In this document: one piece after another, positions 1 to 6,965 of the stretch
How positions within the stretch are numbered: the first letter of the stretch is position 1
How the letters are laid out: every line of letters begins with the position of its first letter
NCBI GenBank assembly: GCA_943356775.1
Contig: CALRFU010000002.1
Span: forward strand, 1 to 48,523
DNA: 48,523 bases
Reading direction: 5' to 3'
DNA from: Candidatus Nomurabacteria bacterium
Lineage (GTDB): Bacteria > Patescibacteriota > Minisyncoccia > Phycocordibacterales > UBA2100
The notes under the pieces: model-generated
What the model was told of the DNA's origin: nothing
Seen by the model: only the letters and a program-made list of their open reading frames with translations
The model's database searches: none
Translations under genes and position numbers: made by a program

Positions 1-847
1 CTGTGGCGGCTTCCATTTTCTTCGGATTACCGAGTACATCCGATGCGACACTTCCGTCACGCTGCACCAGAGCACGGATAATGCGGAAATAGATGCATTC
101 CTTCTTGATCTTTTGTGCAATTTGCCATTGGACCGTGCTTTTCACATTCGTTTGTATCGTCGAGATGATTGCGGGGATTCTTTCTACGAGTGCCTCCAAC
201 TCCCCTTCCGCGCCGTCTTTCCATTGCGGAACGTAGAGGAGCCATAAGGCATAGGACAATGAGGCATCGTCTGAACCAAGCAGAGCGCGCCGACAAGCGC
301 AGCGCACCTGAACCTCGAGATGTTCTTTTTCAAATTCCGCGCCCTCTATCCTCGGCTGAACCGTTTTGTAGAAAGCCTGCACGACGGCATCGTCGAGCTG
401 ATGTTCGCGCGGCGCGATGACAGACTCGACTTCGCTTGCTACAAAACTAAGGATGGTGCGCTTGAGTAAGGCCGGGCCGTCGAGAAGCGGTTCAATACGG
501 AGAAATTTATTGATGCTGAGTGTAACCTGACGCGCCACATCCCGCGTCGCACCGCTCCGCGGCAAGTATCCCCCTTCCACGAGCTCGACAAGAAGCGAGC
601 GCGCATCTACCGCCCTGCGTTCGATGAGTATCCAACGTTTGAGAATGCGCTCAATGGCGCTCCGGCGTACCGCGTGCTCTTCCTGATAGTCGACGACATA
701 CCGTAAATTCTCGTAGAGCGAGGCGGCGGGATTCGCGGCGCGGCTCTCATCGATAACGACTTCACTGTCTTCCGCGGGAGACTCGCGCGTCTCGTATCCC
801 CGCATACGGAAGAGGAGCTGCTGAATGGGTTGCGATAAGGGCTGCAT
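1..847 (-). CDS. hypothetical protein, 3'-partial (runs off the window start)
   Basis: An open frame starts at ATG 847 on the minus strand and runs without a stop for 282 codons to the window edge, so the ORF track misses it. The protein begins MQPLSQPIQQLLFRMRGYET and is soluble and helix-rich, with many Arg/Glu residues and no signal peptide or membrane segment. I do not recognise a domain. No clear SD precedes the ATG. The smaller ORFs listed in this stretch are shadows in other frames. The complete gene must be read from the neighbouring sequence. Confidence 0.75.
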   Translation of the reverse strand, partial: MQPLSQPIQQLLFRMRGYETRESPAEDSEVVIDESRAANPAASLYENLRYVVDYQEEHAVRRSAIERILKRWILIERRAVDARSLLVELVEGGYLPRSGATRDVARQVTLSINKFLRIEPLLDGPALLKRTILSFVASEVESVIAPREHQLDDAVVQAFYKTVQPRIEGAEFEKEHLEVQVRCACRRALLGSDDASLSYALWLLYVPQWKDGAEGELEALVERIPAIISTIQTNVKSTVQWQIAQKIKKECIYFRIIRALVQRDGSVASDVLGNPKKMEAAT

Positions 848-914
848 GAGGTATGAATGATTGGCTGGCTGTGCTCCGAAGACTGGACGCGATTAGGATA
901 CATTTAAGCACATC

Positions 915-1196
915 TCAGGTAGCCCCGCGAGGCATATCCGGGGTTGAATCGGGTGCTATTACAGTCGCGGGGAACAACGATTCCCGCCCGTTGCGGTGAC
1001 CTCCAAGGTCGAGCACGAGGAAGTGCCCCTCAATGTCGAGATAATACGTCGGACCAAGTGCCGGAAGCTCGATATCGCCCCCGGCTACCGTTTACGCGCA
1101 AGGGTATGTCTGACTCGCCCGGCTCTTAGATTTCACCAGTATACTCTCGCCCACATCCGGCCTCCCCCGCGTAACAACGAAATATTCCGCGCTCAA
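915..1196 (-). pseudogene. small ORF split by an in-frame TAA
   Basis: A TTG at 1196 is preceded by a well-spaced GGAG and opens MSAEYFVVTRGRPDVGESIL, which ends after 34 codons at a TAA (1092-1094). The same frame then continues for 58 sense codons (GGDIELPALGPTYYLDIEGH and onward) to TGA at 915-917. The downstream part has natural-looking composition but no ATG, GTG or TTG near its beginning. The simplest reading is one 93-codon gene broken by a nonsense change. A sequencing error, or a real 34-aa peptide followed by chance coding-like sequence, is also possible. I do not recognise the family. Confidence 0.4.
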
Positions 1197-1324
1197 AATG
1201 TCTCCGTATCAATTTGCGCTTGCGGCCGCTTCTGCTACCATTTCCTCATACAAGATTGGTGTCTAACGAACGGGGTCCACTACACTTCGACACGATACTC
1301 ACTTATGCTAACCAACCTACTGGG

Positions 1325-1396
1325 CTCTCCGGGTAGGATTCGAACCTACAACTTACTCCTTAACAGGGAGCCACTCTACCATTGAGTTACCGGAGA
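1325..1396 (-). tRNA. tRNA-Asn(GTT)
   Basis: The minus strand folds into a full cloverleaf: acceptor TCTCCGG/CCGGAGA, a D arm with AATGGTAGAG, anticodon stem GCTCC/GGAGT around loop CTGTTAA (anticodon GTT), and T arm GTAGG-TTCGAAT-CCTAC. The discriminator is G, as usual for Asn. The next bases are CCC, so the 3' CCA is not encoded. Confidence 0.95.
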
Positions 1397-1460
1397 ATAT
1401 TGCCGCCAAATGTCGAAACGGCTGTGTCGCAGTATAGCCAAAAACGGCTTGTTCGCAATA

Positions 1461-1491
1461 TAAAACTGGGCGGGAGAGGTCCCCCGCCCAG
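1461..1491 (-). terminator. intrinsic terminator after the DUF6197-like gene
   Basis: A perfect 9-bp stem CTGGGCGGG/CCCGCCCAG with an 8-nt loop is followed on the minus strand by TTTTATATT. It lies 31 nt past the stop codon of the 1522-1953 gene. Confidence 0.8.
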
Positions 1492-1521
1492 AACACTTGT
1501 CGGCCGACTCAACGTGGCCGA

Positions 1522-1953
1522 TCAGGCGGCTGCGTGGACCTGCGCCTTCGCTGGTGCGGGAACGCGCGCGATCATCTCGTACAACTTGGCGAGCGGGATG
1601 ATTGTGAAGCCGGCGGCTGCTTCGACGAAGTTGATTACCTGGCCAACGGTGCGCTTTTCGGCGTCGTTGAAGATCCAGATATTCCGCCGTTCGGAGCTGC
1701 TCTTCATGTGAGCGTAGAGCAATTGACGCGCCTCGGCAACTGCGTTCGTGCCGTATTGCGTCCCAAAACGCATGAGCGCGACGTCGATGCAGAGAGAACT
1801 CATTTGCCGCACCGTCGTCGGATCGGGATCGAAGTCGACGTATGAGCCGTCGGCCTTATATCCCCACCCTCGCGCCCACGAAGCAGGATTCGCCCGGAAT
1901 TCCGCGGCGACCCGACCGAGCAGGGATTGCCCTGCAGACATCGGTTTACTCAT
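1522..1953 (-). CDS. DUF6197-like small protein
   Basis: This is a 143-aa soluble protein. An internal WARGWGYKADGS segment, a central Cys/Ala helix and a C-terminal FNDAEKRTVGQVINFVEAAA segment resemble the W..G..., C..gAl and W/FND..rT..eV....A pattern that I associate with DUF6197, whose function is unknown. The start is firm: GGAGGTG ends 4 nt before ATG 1953. Upstream is a -10-like TATAGT (1998-2003) and a leader hairpin GCGGTC-tcagtt-GACCGC (1974-1991), and an intrinsic terminator follows. The gene is therefore a self-contained monocistron, unlike the SD-less operons around it. The family assignment rests on motif resemblance only. Confidence 0.7.
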   Translation of the reverse strand: MSKPMSAGQSLLGRVAAEFRANPASWARGWGYKADGSYVDFDPDPTTVRQMSSLCIDVALMRFGTQYGTNAVAEARQLLYAHMKSSSERRNIWIFNDAEKRTVGQVINFVEAAAGFTIIPLAKLYEMIARVPAPAKAQVHAAA

Positions 1954-1973
1954 CGCACACCTCCGTTCAAAAC

Positions 1974-2003
1974 GCGGTCTCAGTTGACCGCTTTTGGACT
2001 ATA
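1974..2003 (-). promoter_or_regulatory. -10 element and leader hairpin of the DUF6197-like gene
   Basis: On the minus strand TATAGT (2003-1998) is followed by a hairpin GCGGTC/GACCGC and then by GGAGGTG and the ATG. No convincing -35 was found. The hairpin is followed by GTTTTG, so it could act as a weak attenuator or simply as a 5' stabiliser. Confidence 0.45.
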
Positions 2004-2033
2004 GCACCAAAAAATTATGGTTCTAGCCTTCAC

Positions 2034-2603
2034 TTATTTGGCACAATACTCACTGCGCCGAGCGAGCATATCCTGTAAACGCGGATGCGTCTCGAGGATA
2101 CGGGCTTCCTCTTCGCACCATTCGGAATAGAATCCCGGGCGCGAACGAAGTTCTTCGAGGAATTCAGACCAGGGTACCCAGCGCGTCGCCTCGACCTCAT
2201 CCGCGTTTGGCTTTGGTTGGTCGAGAGTGAAACCCGCAAGTATCGGGCAGATTTCATTCTCCATCACGCCATCCCGCACAAACGTATAACGGTATGGTGA
2301 GATTTTCTCGATATGCGTCGCGCTCATGCGAAGCTCATGCGCGAGGCGACGCTTCGCGGCATCAACGTTCGTCTCGTTGAGAGCGGGGTGGCCGCAAACG
2401 CTATTGGACCAGACGAGCGGCCACGTCTTTTTCGTGTGGCTTCTCTGCTGGAGCAAGATGCGTCCCGCTTGATCAAAAAGAAAAAATGAAAAGCCCCGAT
2501 GCAGTGGCGTCGCAGCCGTGTGCACCGAAGACTTCGGCGAGGTGCCGAGCACGTTGTTCTTTTCGTCCACGAGCACCACGACTTCTGCAGGTTGCATATT
2601 CAT
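2034..2603 (-). CDS. idi: isopentenyl-diphosphate delta-isomerase, type 1
   Basis: This is a Nudix-fold enzyme that interconverts IPP and DMAPP to supply the allylic primer for isoprenoid chains, consistent with uppS nearby. Type 1 IDI landmarks are present in order: the LHRGFSFFLF metal-binding His region, SNSVCGHP with the catalytic Cys (Cys70), and RDGVMENEICP with the metal/acid Glu pair (Glu115, Glu117). At 189 aa it matches the E. coli enzyme in length. The ORF track extends upstream to 2642, but ATG 2603 has AGGAG about 10 nt before it and brings the homology close to the N-terminus. A second ATG at 2597 is also possible. A 5' leader of roughly 85 nt is likely. Confidence 0.9.
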   Translation of the reverse strand: MNMQPAEVVVLVDEKNNVLGTSPKSSVHTAATPLHRGFSFFLFDQAGRILLQQRSHTKKTWPLVWSNSVCGHPALNETNVDAAKRRLAHELRMSATHIEKISPYRYTFVRDGVMENEICPILAGFTLDQPKPNADEVEATRWVPWSEFLEELRSRPGFYSEWCEEEARILETHPRLQDMLARRSEYCAK

Positions 2604-2723
2604 AACGTTGTAACTCCTGCTTATTGCGACAAAGAGCTGCACCGGAGTCTGAGTGAATCTCGGAGTCCGTCAGCCATGTAATAGTATTGGTTAAAAGTAT
2701 GCCTCAGTCAAATGCAATTCTAA

Positions 2724-2752
2724 TTGACCTCACCGACTCAACACACTAAGAT
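2724..2752 (+). promoter_or_regulatory. sigma70-type promoter of the Nudix gene
   Basis: TTGACC (2724-2729), a 17-nt spacer and TAAGAT (2747-2752) precede the Nudix gene. The predicted start near 2759 gives a leader of about 43 nt carrying an AAGGAA ribosome-binding site. Confidence 0.55.
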
Positions 2753-2801
2753 GCAACTTGGCTCGTTCAAAGATTCACTCCAACACAGAAGGAATTCTCT
2801 C

Positions 2802-3287
2802 ATGACGAAACATCTACGTCTGCGAGCGGTGGCGCTTGTCGTCGCAAATCCCGCAGGCGAAATTCTCGTCCTGCAGGAAACTGTGAACAAACCTCACATC
2901 GGCAAGTATCAGGGTATGTGGTCTATACCCATGGAGACCTGCGAGACGGGAGGAAGTTACCTCTCGACACTCAGGCAGCTTCATGAGGAAGAGCTCGGAG
3001 GGCTTCTCTCCATCCAGATGCCCGCAAGACGCATTGGGGCCTACCGAGTGGCGCCTAATATATGGGCGCAACTCCACGCCACGACCTCGTCGACCTACCA
3101 TTTGCCGTCGGTCTTTGGCGATGAGTCGGAGGTCAGGAATCATCAGTGGGTACCCATCCAAGAAGCAATCGGTCTGTGGCTTCGGAGAGGTGCCCTTGAG
3201 ATGATTCGGGACTACGCTGGAGGGCGCGAAGACGTCCTGCGCCGAAGGTGCAGTGAAGTACGGACACAAGAATTCGTGCGGACATGA
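2802..3287 (+). CDS. Nudix-family hydrolase, divergent Nudix box
   Basis: The 161-aa protein has the Nudix layout: a strand with VVANPAGEILVLQE, then W-S-I-P, then a helix with TLRQLHEEELGG. The E-E-x-L-G end of the Nudix box is kept, but the preceding R-E is not canonical, so the substrate cannot be predicted and metal binding may be altered. The start was moved from 2724 to ATG 2802 because AAGGAA lies 7-8 nt upstream and the fold begins there. The gene has its own promoter and follows idi divergently. It could act on nucleoside or isoprenoid diphosphates, but nothing in the sequence decides this. Confidence 0.75.
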   Translation: MTKHLRLRAVALVVANPAGEILVLQETVNKPHIGKYQGMWSIPMETCETGGSYLSTLRQLHEEELGGLLSIQMPARRIGAYRVAPNIWAQLHATTSSTYHLPSVFGDESEVRNHQWVPIQEAIGLWLRRGALEMIRDYAGGREDVLRRRCSEVRTQEFVRT

Positions 3288-3337
3288 GTGCCCGCACAAC
3301 AATACCGAACGCATTCCTACAATTGGGGGTGCGTTCG
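3276..3337. other. two hairpins between convergent Nudix and gmk genes
   Basis: GTGCGG (3276-3281) pairs with CCGCAC (3292-3297) across the Nudix stop codon, and CGAACGCA (3306-3313) pairs with TGCGTTCG (3330-3337). Neither has a clear T tract. They may act as bidirectional 3' ends of the convergent transcripts. Confidence 0.35.
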
Positions 3338-3359
3338 TTCTACATATGGACGTGTCTTC

Positions 3360-3995
3360 CTACACTTTTGAAACCGCAAGCACTTTCTTTCTCATCGATT
3401 CAACTAAAGATGTTAGATCTTCATTGACAACGATATGATCAAAGAGGTCTTTTCGTTCTCTTAAGAGGGTCATGTCCTGCTCCGCATTTTTTAGCCGATC
3501 AAGAATATGCTGCTCGGTATCGCGCCCACGGCCGCGAAGACGATGGAGAAGTTGGCTGAGTCTCGTGCGCTTACTGTTTCCCGGCGGTAGCAGCCCGAAC
3601 GACAGGAGAGAGCGACGACCATAGTAATCTGCGAGGCCTTCGAGAAGCTGCAACTCAGTCACGACGCTCGGTATCTTGCCTGAATTCCAGACCGTCTCGA
3701 TATCGGCACCCCGATAGCCATACTGGCGATTCTCGGTTGAAGACGGAATCTGCGCTGTTGCAACGAGAATTCCACCTCGTTTCATTCGTTCAAATTCTTT
3801 CTGCGTCACATAGACGTATTCTCCGTCGTCGCCCTGTTTTGGGTTCCGTGTTGTGATAATTGCTATGTTCTCGATGTATTCAGAACCTACCCCTGCAAGC
3901 ATTCTACGTATTGTCGATTTACCTACGCCCGAAGGACCCGTGAGGGCGAGTATATAACCAGGGAATTTTCGCGGAGCGGAAGTGATATGGTTCAT
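3360..3995 (-). CDS. gmk: guanylate kinase (divergent)
   Basis: Predicted to phosphorylate GMP to GDP. The protein (211 aa) has the P-loop GPSGVGKST near residue 20, then ITTRNPKQGDDGEYVYV (the GMP-binding TTR..R.GE..G.dY.FV region) followed by QKEFERMKRGG, then QYGYR. A late arginine-rich lid RLRGRGRDTEQHILDRLKNAE corresponds to the RLxxRgtdseexixxRlxxA helix of Gmk. The segment between lid and core is longer and less conserved than in E. coli Gmk. The ATG at 3995 has TATACC or GTATAC 4-5 nt upstream, suggesting a leaderless start, and diverges from uppS. Confidence 0.8.
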   Translation of the reverse strand: MNHITSAPRKFPGYILALTGPSGVGKSTIRRMLAGVGSEYIENIAIITTRNPKQGDDGEYVYVTQKEFERMKRGGILVATAQIPSSTENRQYGYRGADIETVWNSGKIPSVVTELQLLEGLADYYGRRSLLSFGLLPPGNSKRTRLSQLLHRLRGRGRDTEQHILDRLKNAEQDMTLLRERKDLFDHIVVNEDLTSLVESMRKKVLAVSKV

Positions 3996-4073
3996 GCTTG
4001 GTATACGTATGTGCCCATACTACAGGAGTCTTTCGTCAGACGGTACTTCCTTGCTATTATCGGACGTAAGTCT

Positions 4074-4760
4074 ATGAGTGGAAAATCAAACGTTCCTGCA
4101 TGTATCGGCATTATCCTCGATGGTAATCGTCGTTGGGCAAAAGAGAACAGACTCCCCTCCTTCGAAGGTCACCGACGAGGGATGAACAACGTTGAGCCAA
4201 TTGCCTTTGCAGCACGAGACCTAGGGATACAACACATGATCGTATATGCATTTTCGACAGAAAATTGGAATCGTTCCAAAGAGGAAGTCTCGTATCTCAT
4301 GGAAATATTCGAGTCTACGATACGCGAGCGCTTAGCGGAATTTGCGAAAGAACATATAGCGGTGCGTTTTGTGGGGCAGATAGAACGCTTCCCCCAAACC
4401 CTCCAAGACGCAATGCGCGCTACAGAAGAAAAAAATCCGCGAGAGCCTCTGCTTACGATATGGATATGTATTTCATATGGCAGCAAGGCGGAGATGGTAC
4501 ACGCCGCGCGAGCCGCACAGGAGGCAAACGAGACCATCACCGAAGAGTCTCTCGCAGGGCACCTGTGGACATCTGGAATGCCCGACCCAGATCTCATCAT
4601 TCGGACGGGAGGAGAAAAACGCCTCTCCAACTTCCTTTTGTGGCAAGGTGCATACAGCGAGCTATTTTTCTTGGATATACATTGGCCAGCATTTACGGAA
4701 ACAGACCTAAAAAAAGTCCTGAGTGAATACGCTACGCGCGAGCGACGTTTGGGGAAATAA
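4074..4760 (+). CDS. uppS: undecaprenyl diphosphate synthase (cis-prenyltransferase)
   Basis: Condenses IPP units onto farnesyl-PP to make the C55 carrier of wall and surface polysaccharides. The 228-aa protein carries the family motifs: GIILDGNRRWA near residue 10 with the catalytic Asp, YAFSTENWNRSKEEV, and RTGGEKRLSNFLLWQ.AYSE near the C-terminus. The His that usually precedes (H-x-A-I-I-M-D) is absent here. ATG 4074 was chosen over the longer ORF (3987) because conserved sequence begins just after it. The ribosome-binding site is poor. IPP isomerase and MurJ in the same window fit a lipid II pathway. Confidence 0.92.
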   Translation: MSGKSNVPACIGIILDGNRRWAKENRLPSFEGHRRGMNNVEPIAFAARDLGIQHMIVYAFSTENWNRSKEEVSYLMEIFESTIRERLAEFAKEHIAVRFVGQIERFPQTLQDAMRATEEKNPREPLLTIWICISYGSKAEMVHAARAAQEANETITEESLAGHLWTSGMPDPDLIIRTGGEKRLSNFLLWQGAYSELFFLDIHWPAFTETDLKKVLSEYATRERRLGK

Positions 4761-4781
4761 GGGCTGCACCCTCTCAAAGAA

Positions 4782-4966
4782 CCCCGAAGCAGAGCAAAGC
4801 TCGCTACGGGGCAGGCATCGCGCGTTTCCGAACACTAAGCCCAAGCGAGGCTCGCAGTACCTTTGCGAACCTCGCGCAACAAATATTCGTACCGTAACGA
4901 TATACCGTAGTGGTGATACGGGAGCAAGCAGGTACTTTCGTACCGTTCGCAAAGGTACTGCGAGCC
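4782..4966. repeat. long inverted repeat and hairpins after uppS
   Basis: A 22-bp perfect inverted repeat (4849-4870 with 4945-4966, core CTCGCAGTACCTTTGCGAAC) encloses 74 nt, which itself holds GGTAC-tttc-GTACC (4931-4944). A separate imperfect hairpin CCCCG...CGGGG spans 4782-4811. No ORF with coding character covers this spacer between the convergent uppS and SWIB genes. Confidence 0.85.
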
Positions 4967-4989
4967 GAAGGTTCCTAACCAACGCGCAC

Positions 4990-5021
4990 AAAAAGCCGCG
5001 GCCCCTTACGGGGCCGCGGCT
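4990..5021 (-). terminator. intrinsic terminator of the SWIB gene
   Basis: AGCCGCGGCCCC-ttac-GGGGCCGCGGCT is a perfect 12-bp GC stem, followed by TTTTT on the minus strand, 20 nt past the SWIB stop codon. Confidence 0.9.
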
Positions 5022-5041
5022 GGAAATTCTGTCTAGAACCC

Positions 5042-5299
5042 TTACTTCATGTGTGCCGAGACGAGCTTCGTCATCTCGAACATTGTGACTTCACCCTTGC
5101 CTCCGAAAAGGGCCTTCAGCTTGTCGTCCGCCAGGATGTTGCGCTTATTGGCAGGATTCTGGAGGTTGTTTGCCTTGATGTAGACCCAGATCTGCTTGAC
5201 CACCTGTCCGCGTGACATTGGACCCTTACCTACGACTGCCTCGAGTTCAGGAGTGAGGTTGAGGGGCTTTAATAATGCTGGATTTGCTGTTCGTACCAT
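5042..5299 (-). CDS. SWIB/MDM2 domain protein
   Basis: The 85-aa protein is a single SWIB fold: KPLNLTPELEAVVGKGPMSRGQVVKQIWVYIKANNLQNP followed by KRNILADDKLKALFG and a final helix. SWIB domains are best known from eukaryotic chromatin remodellers, and stand-alone versions occur in Chlamydiae and CPR bacteria, where the function is unclear but chromosome or topoisomerase association has been suggested. The start is MVRTANPA at 5299 rather than the ORF-track start at 5509, because the upstream extension is palindromic DNA without coding character. There is no SD; a TATAAT (5330-5335) lies about 30 nt upstream. Confidence 0.88.
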   Translation of the reverse strand: MVRTANPALLKPLNLTPELEAVVGKGPMSRGQVVKQIWVYIKANNLQNPANKRNILADDKLKALFGGKGEVTMFEMTKLVSAHMK

Positions 5300-5414
5300 A
5301 ATGGCAATGTTATTTACTTGTATGGAGGGATTATAGCCCCTGGCAAGGTATACGCTAGGGCACCAGTGTATAACACCGCACGCGAGTGTGCCCCGCTGAA
5401 AGTGGGGTCGAGAG

Positions 5415-5500
5415 TCGGCTGTAAGCCGATGCGAGAGCGTTATGCCCGCGCGTACTCGCGCGGGCATAACGCCACAGGCCGCCCAAGGGCGGCCTGTGGC
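5415..5500. repeat. array of three adjacent perfect hairpins
   Basis: Three unrelated palindromes follow one another: TCGGCT-gta-AGCCGA (5415-5429), a 16-bp stem GCGTTATGCCCGCGCG with loop TACT (5437-5472), and a 13-bp stem GCCACAGGCCGCC with loop CAAG (5471-5500). The last two share bases at their border. They lie between the SWIB start and the stop codon of the DUF378 gene (minus strand). No T tract identifies a simple terminator. Confidence 0.9.
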
Positions 5501-5517
5501 GAAAAACAACTTTCAAA

Positions 5518-5742
5518 CTACATCGAGCTACAATTCCTGCAGATGCCCTTGTGATTCACGACCTCGTAGACCGCAGAGAGACCCACGAGTACGTACACGA
5601 GCGATTCCACCTGTGGCCAAGAGCCGAGAAGCATGGAAACAACGTTCAATTCGGCTCCCATGAATCCACCAAGGCCCACCAAAAGCCAGTTAAGGCCTCC
5701 TACGACGAGGAGTACCCAAGCGACCATGTGCACATTTTTCAT
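5518..5742 (-). CDS. DUF378 family membrane protein
   Basis: The 74-aa protein has two membrane segments. The first, AWVLLVVGGLNWLLVGLGG, matches the G-G-L-N-W-x-L-V-G signature of DUF378 (YuzA-like). The second is VESLVYVLVGLSAVYEVV. It ends in a short cytoplasmic tail with two Cys (GICRNCSSM). The start was moved to the ATG at 5742, where the fold begins. The molecular role of the family is unknown. The 3' side carries a three-hairpin array. Confidence 0.85.
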   Translation of the reverse strand: MKNVHMVAWVLLVVGGLNWLLVGLGGFMGAELNVVSMLLGSWPQVESLVYVLVGLSAVYEVVNHKGICRNCSSM

Positions 5743-5889
5743 ATATATTGGAGAGAAGAGATTGACTAGTAAAGTCGACCCGTTAATAGCACCCAATCAG
5801 TATGAACTCTTTTATGAAGCGCGCCACTCAGTTATCCACTCGAATCGCTTCGCTCGCTCGTGGCAAGCCATTCCCATAATCAAGCTTTT

Positions 5890-6336
5890 TTAAGCCTCTT
5901 CCCGCTTTTTGAGCTCTGCCTCGTAAATTCGCTCGCGTAGGGCGGTCGTCGAAAAATTATGCCCGCGTGAATTGAAATACATCTCTATCGGCAATTTATG
6001 TCCGGTGTACTCTTTCCCCTCCCAATCAGCCCCAATAATCCTAATGTCGGGCTTGATGGTGACAAGGAGGTCGTATAAATCCTTTTCGCTGCTGTACACG
6101 ACGACCTCATCAATGTACCGGATGCCCTCGAGAATAATGCGACGTTCTTCGAGCGACATGATGGGCTTATTCTTCTTCTTGCCCCGGTAGTCACCCTCTG
6201 TCTGCGAAGGATCATCTTGCAATGCGACGATAAGATAACCGCAGACCCCCTTCGCCTCTTTGAAAACCAGCATGTGCCCGGCGTGACAGAGGTCGAACGC
6301 TCCGGCCGTAATTCCCACCTTCTTGCCGTCTTTCAT
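5890..6336 (-). CDS. cytidylyltransferase-like nucleotidyltransferase
   Basis: The 148-aa protein belongs to the TagD/RfaE-C nucleotidyltransferase superfamily. It has GAFDLCHAGHMLVF with the H-x-G-H CTP/ATP site, a middle segment SLEERRIILEGIRYIDEVVVY, GADWEGKEY, and SRGHNFSTTALRERI matching the R..G.STT motif. Such enzymes couple CTP or ATP to a phosphorylated alcohol or sugar (glycerol-3-phosphate, heptose-1-phosphate, FMN and so on), and the substrate here cannot be read from sequence. The start at 6336 has TATTCT six nt upstream and no SD, so it is probably leaderless, and diverges from the purH-like gene. Confidence 0.8.
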   Translation of the reverse strand: MKDGKKVGITAGAFDLCHAGHMLVFKEAKGVCGYLIVALQDDPSQTEGDYRGKKKNKPIMSLEERRIILEGIRYIDEVVVYSSEKDLYDLLVTIKPDIRIIGADWEGKEYTGHKLPIEMYFNSRGHNFSTTALRERIYEAELKKREEA

Positions 6337-6382
6337 GGCAGAAGAATACCATAGAATACAGTGCGTATGCTAGAATGGCGGC

Positions 6383-6961
6383 ATGAAAACTGCGTTACTT
6401 GCTTCATACGAAAAGGACGAGGCTCTGCGAAGGCTGGGGAAGCTCCTTATCGATAACGGCTGGACGCTCCTTGGCTCTGCCGGTACCGCAAAGCACCTTA
6501 TGGACAATTCAATCCCCTGCCGCGACGTGGCGAGCATCGTGGGACCGCCTATCTTGGGTCACCGCGTGGTCACGCTCGCGCGCGAGGTCTACGCAGGACT
6601 CCTCTCAGCCACACCGGAAGATGCGAAGGAGCTGCGACATCTAGGAATCGCGCCCATAGATCTTGTATACGTAACCCTCTATCCACTCGAAGCGACGATT
6701 TCCGATACGACGTCGACACCCGAAGACGTCATTGAGAAAACTGACATCGGAGGACCGACGCTTTTGCGCGCAGCCGCAAAGGGTCGACGCCTCGCGCTAT
6801 CCAATCCAGACCAAATCGACGCGCTTGAATCGTGGATAAAGAACGGTTCACCGGAAAGTGAGCGCGAAGCTTTCGTTACGTATCTTGCGGCGGCGGCTGA
6901 GCGCCGTGTCGCCGATTACGTCAATGCATCTGCAACGTATTGGGAAAGCAAAACGGCGTAA
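6383..6961 (+). CDS. stand-alone IMP cyclohydrolase-like protein (PurH N-terminal domain)
   Basis: The 192-aa protein matches only the N-terminal MGS-like cyclohydrolase domain of bifunctional PurH, which closes FAICAR to IMP. Recognisable parts are NGWTLLGSAGTAKHL, VGPPILGHRVVTLAREVYAGLL, DLVYVTLYPLEATI and KTDIGGPTLLRAAAKG. The Tyr, Asp and last Lys of the known active site align, but the Lys of the usual K-T-L-H-P motif is Val (VVTLARE, Val63). No AICAR transformylase domain follows. TAGAAT lies 6 nt before the ATG (leaderless type). The HAD gene follows after 4 nt. Confidence 0.75.
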   Translation: MKTALLASYEKDEALRRLGKLLIDNGWTLLGSAGTAKHLMDNSIPCRDVASIVGPPILGHRVVTLAREVYAGLLSATPEDAKELRHLGIAPIDLVYVTLYPLEATISDTTSTPEDVIEKTDIGGPTLLRAAAKGRRLALSNPDQIDALESWIKNGSPESEREAFVTYLAAAAERRVADYVNASATYWESKTA

Positions 6962-6965
6962 TTAC

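Noticed and set aside
915-1196. Alternative genetic code with TAA as sense
   Set aside because: TAA ends several other firmly identified genes in the window (for example dcd and hisS) and TGA also acts as stop, so the code is standard.
996-1385. 129-aa plus-strand ORF
   Set aside because: It runs through the whole tRNA-Asn gene in antisense and lies opposite the TTG-started ORF; no SD or -10-start pattern supports it.
4849-4966. Insertion sequence
   Set aside because: The inverted repeats enclose only 74 bp without a transposase; at most a MITE-like remnant.
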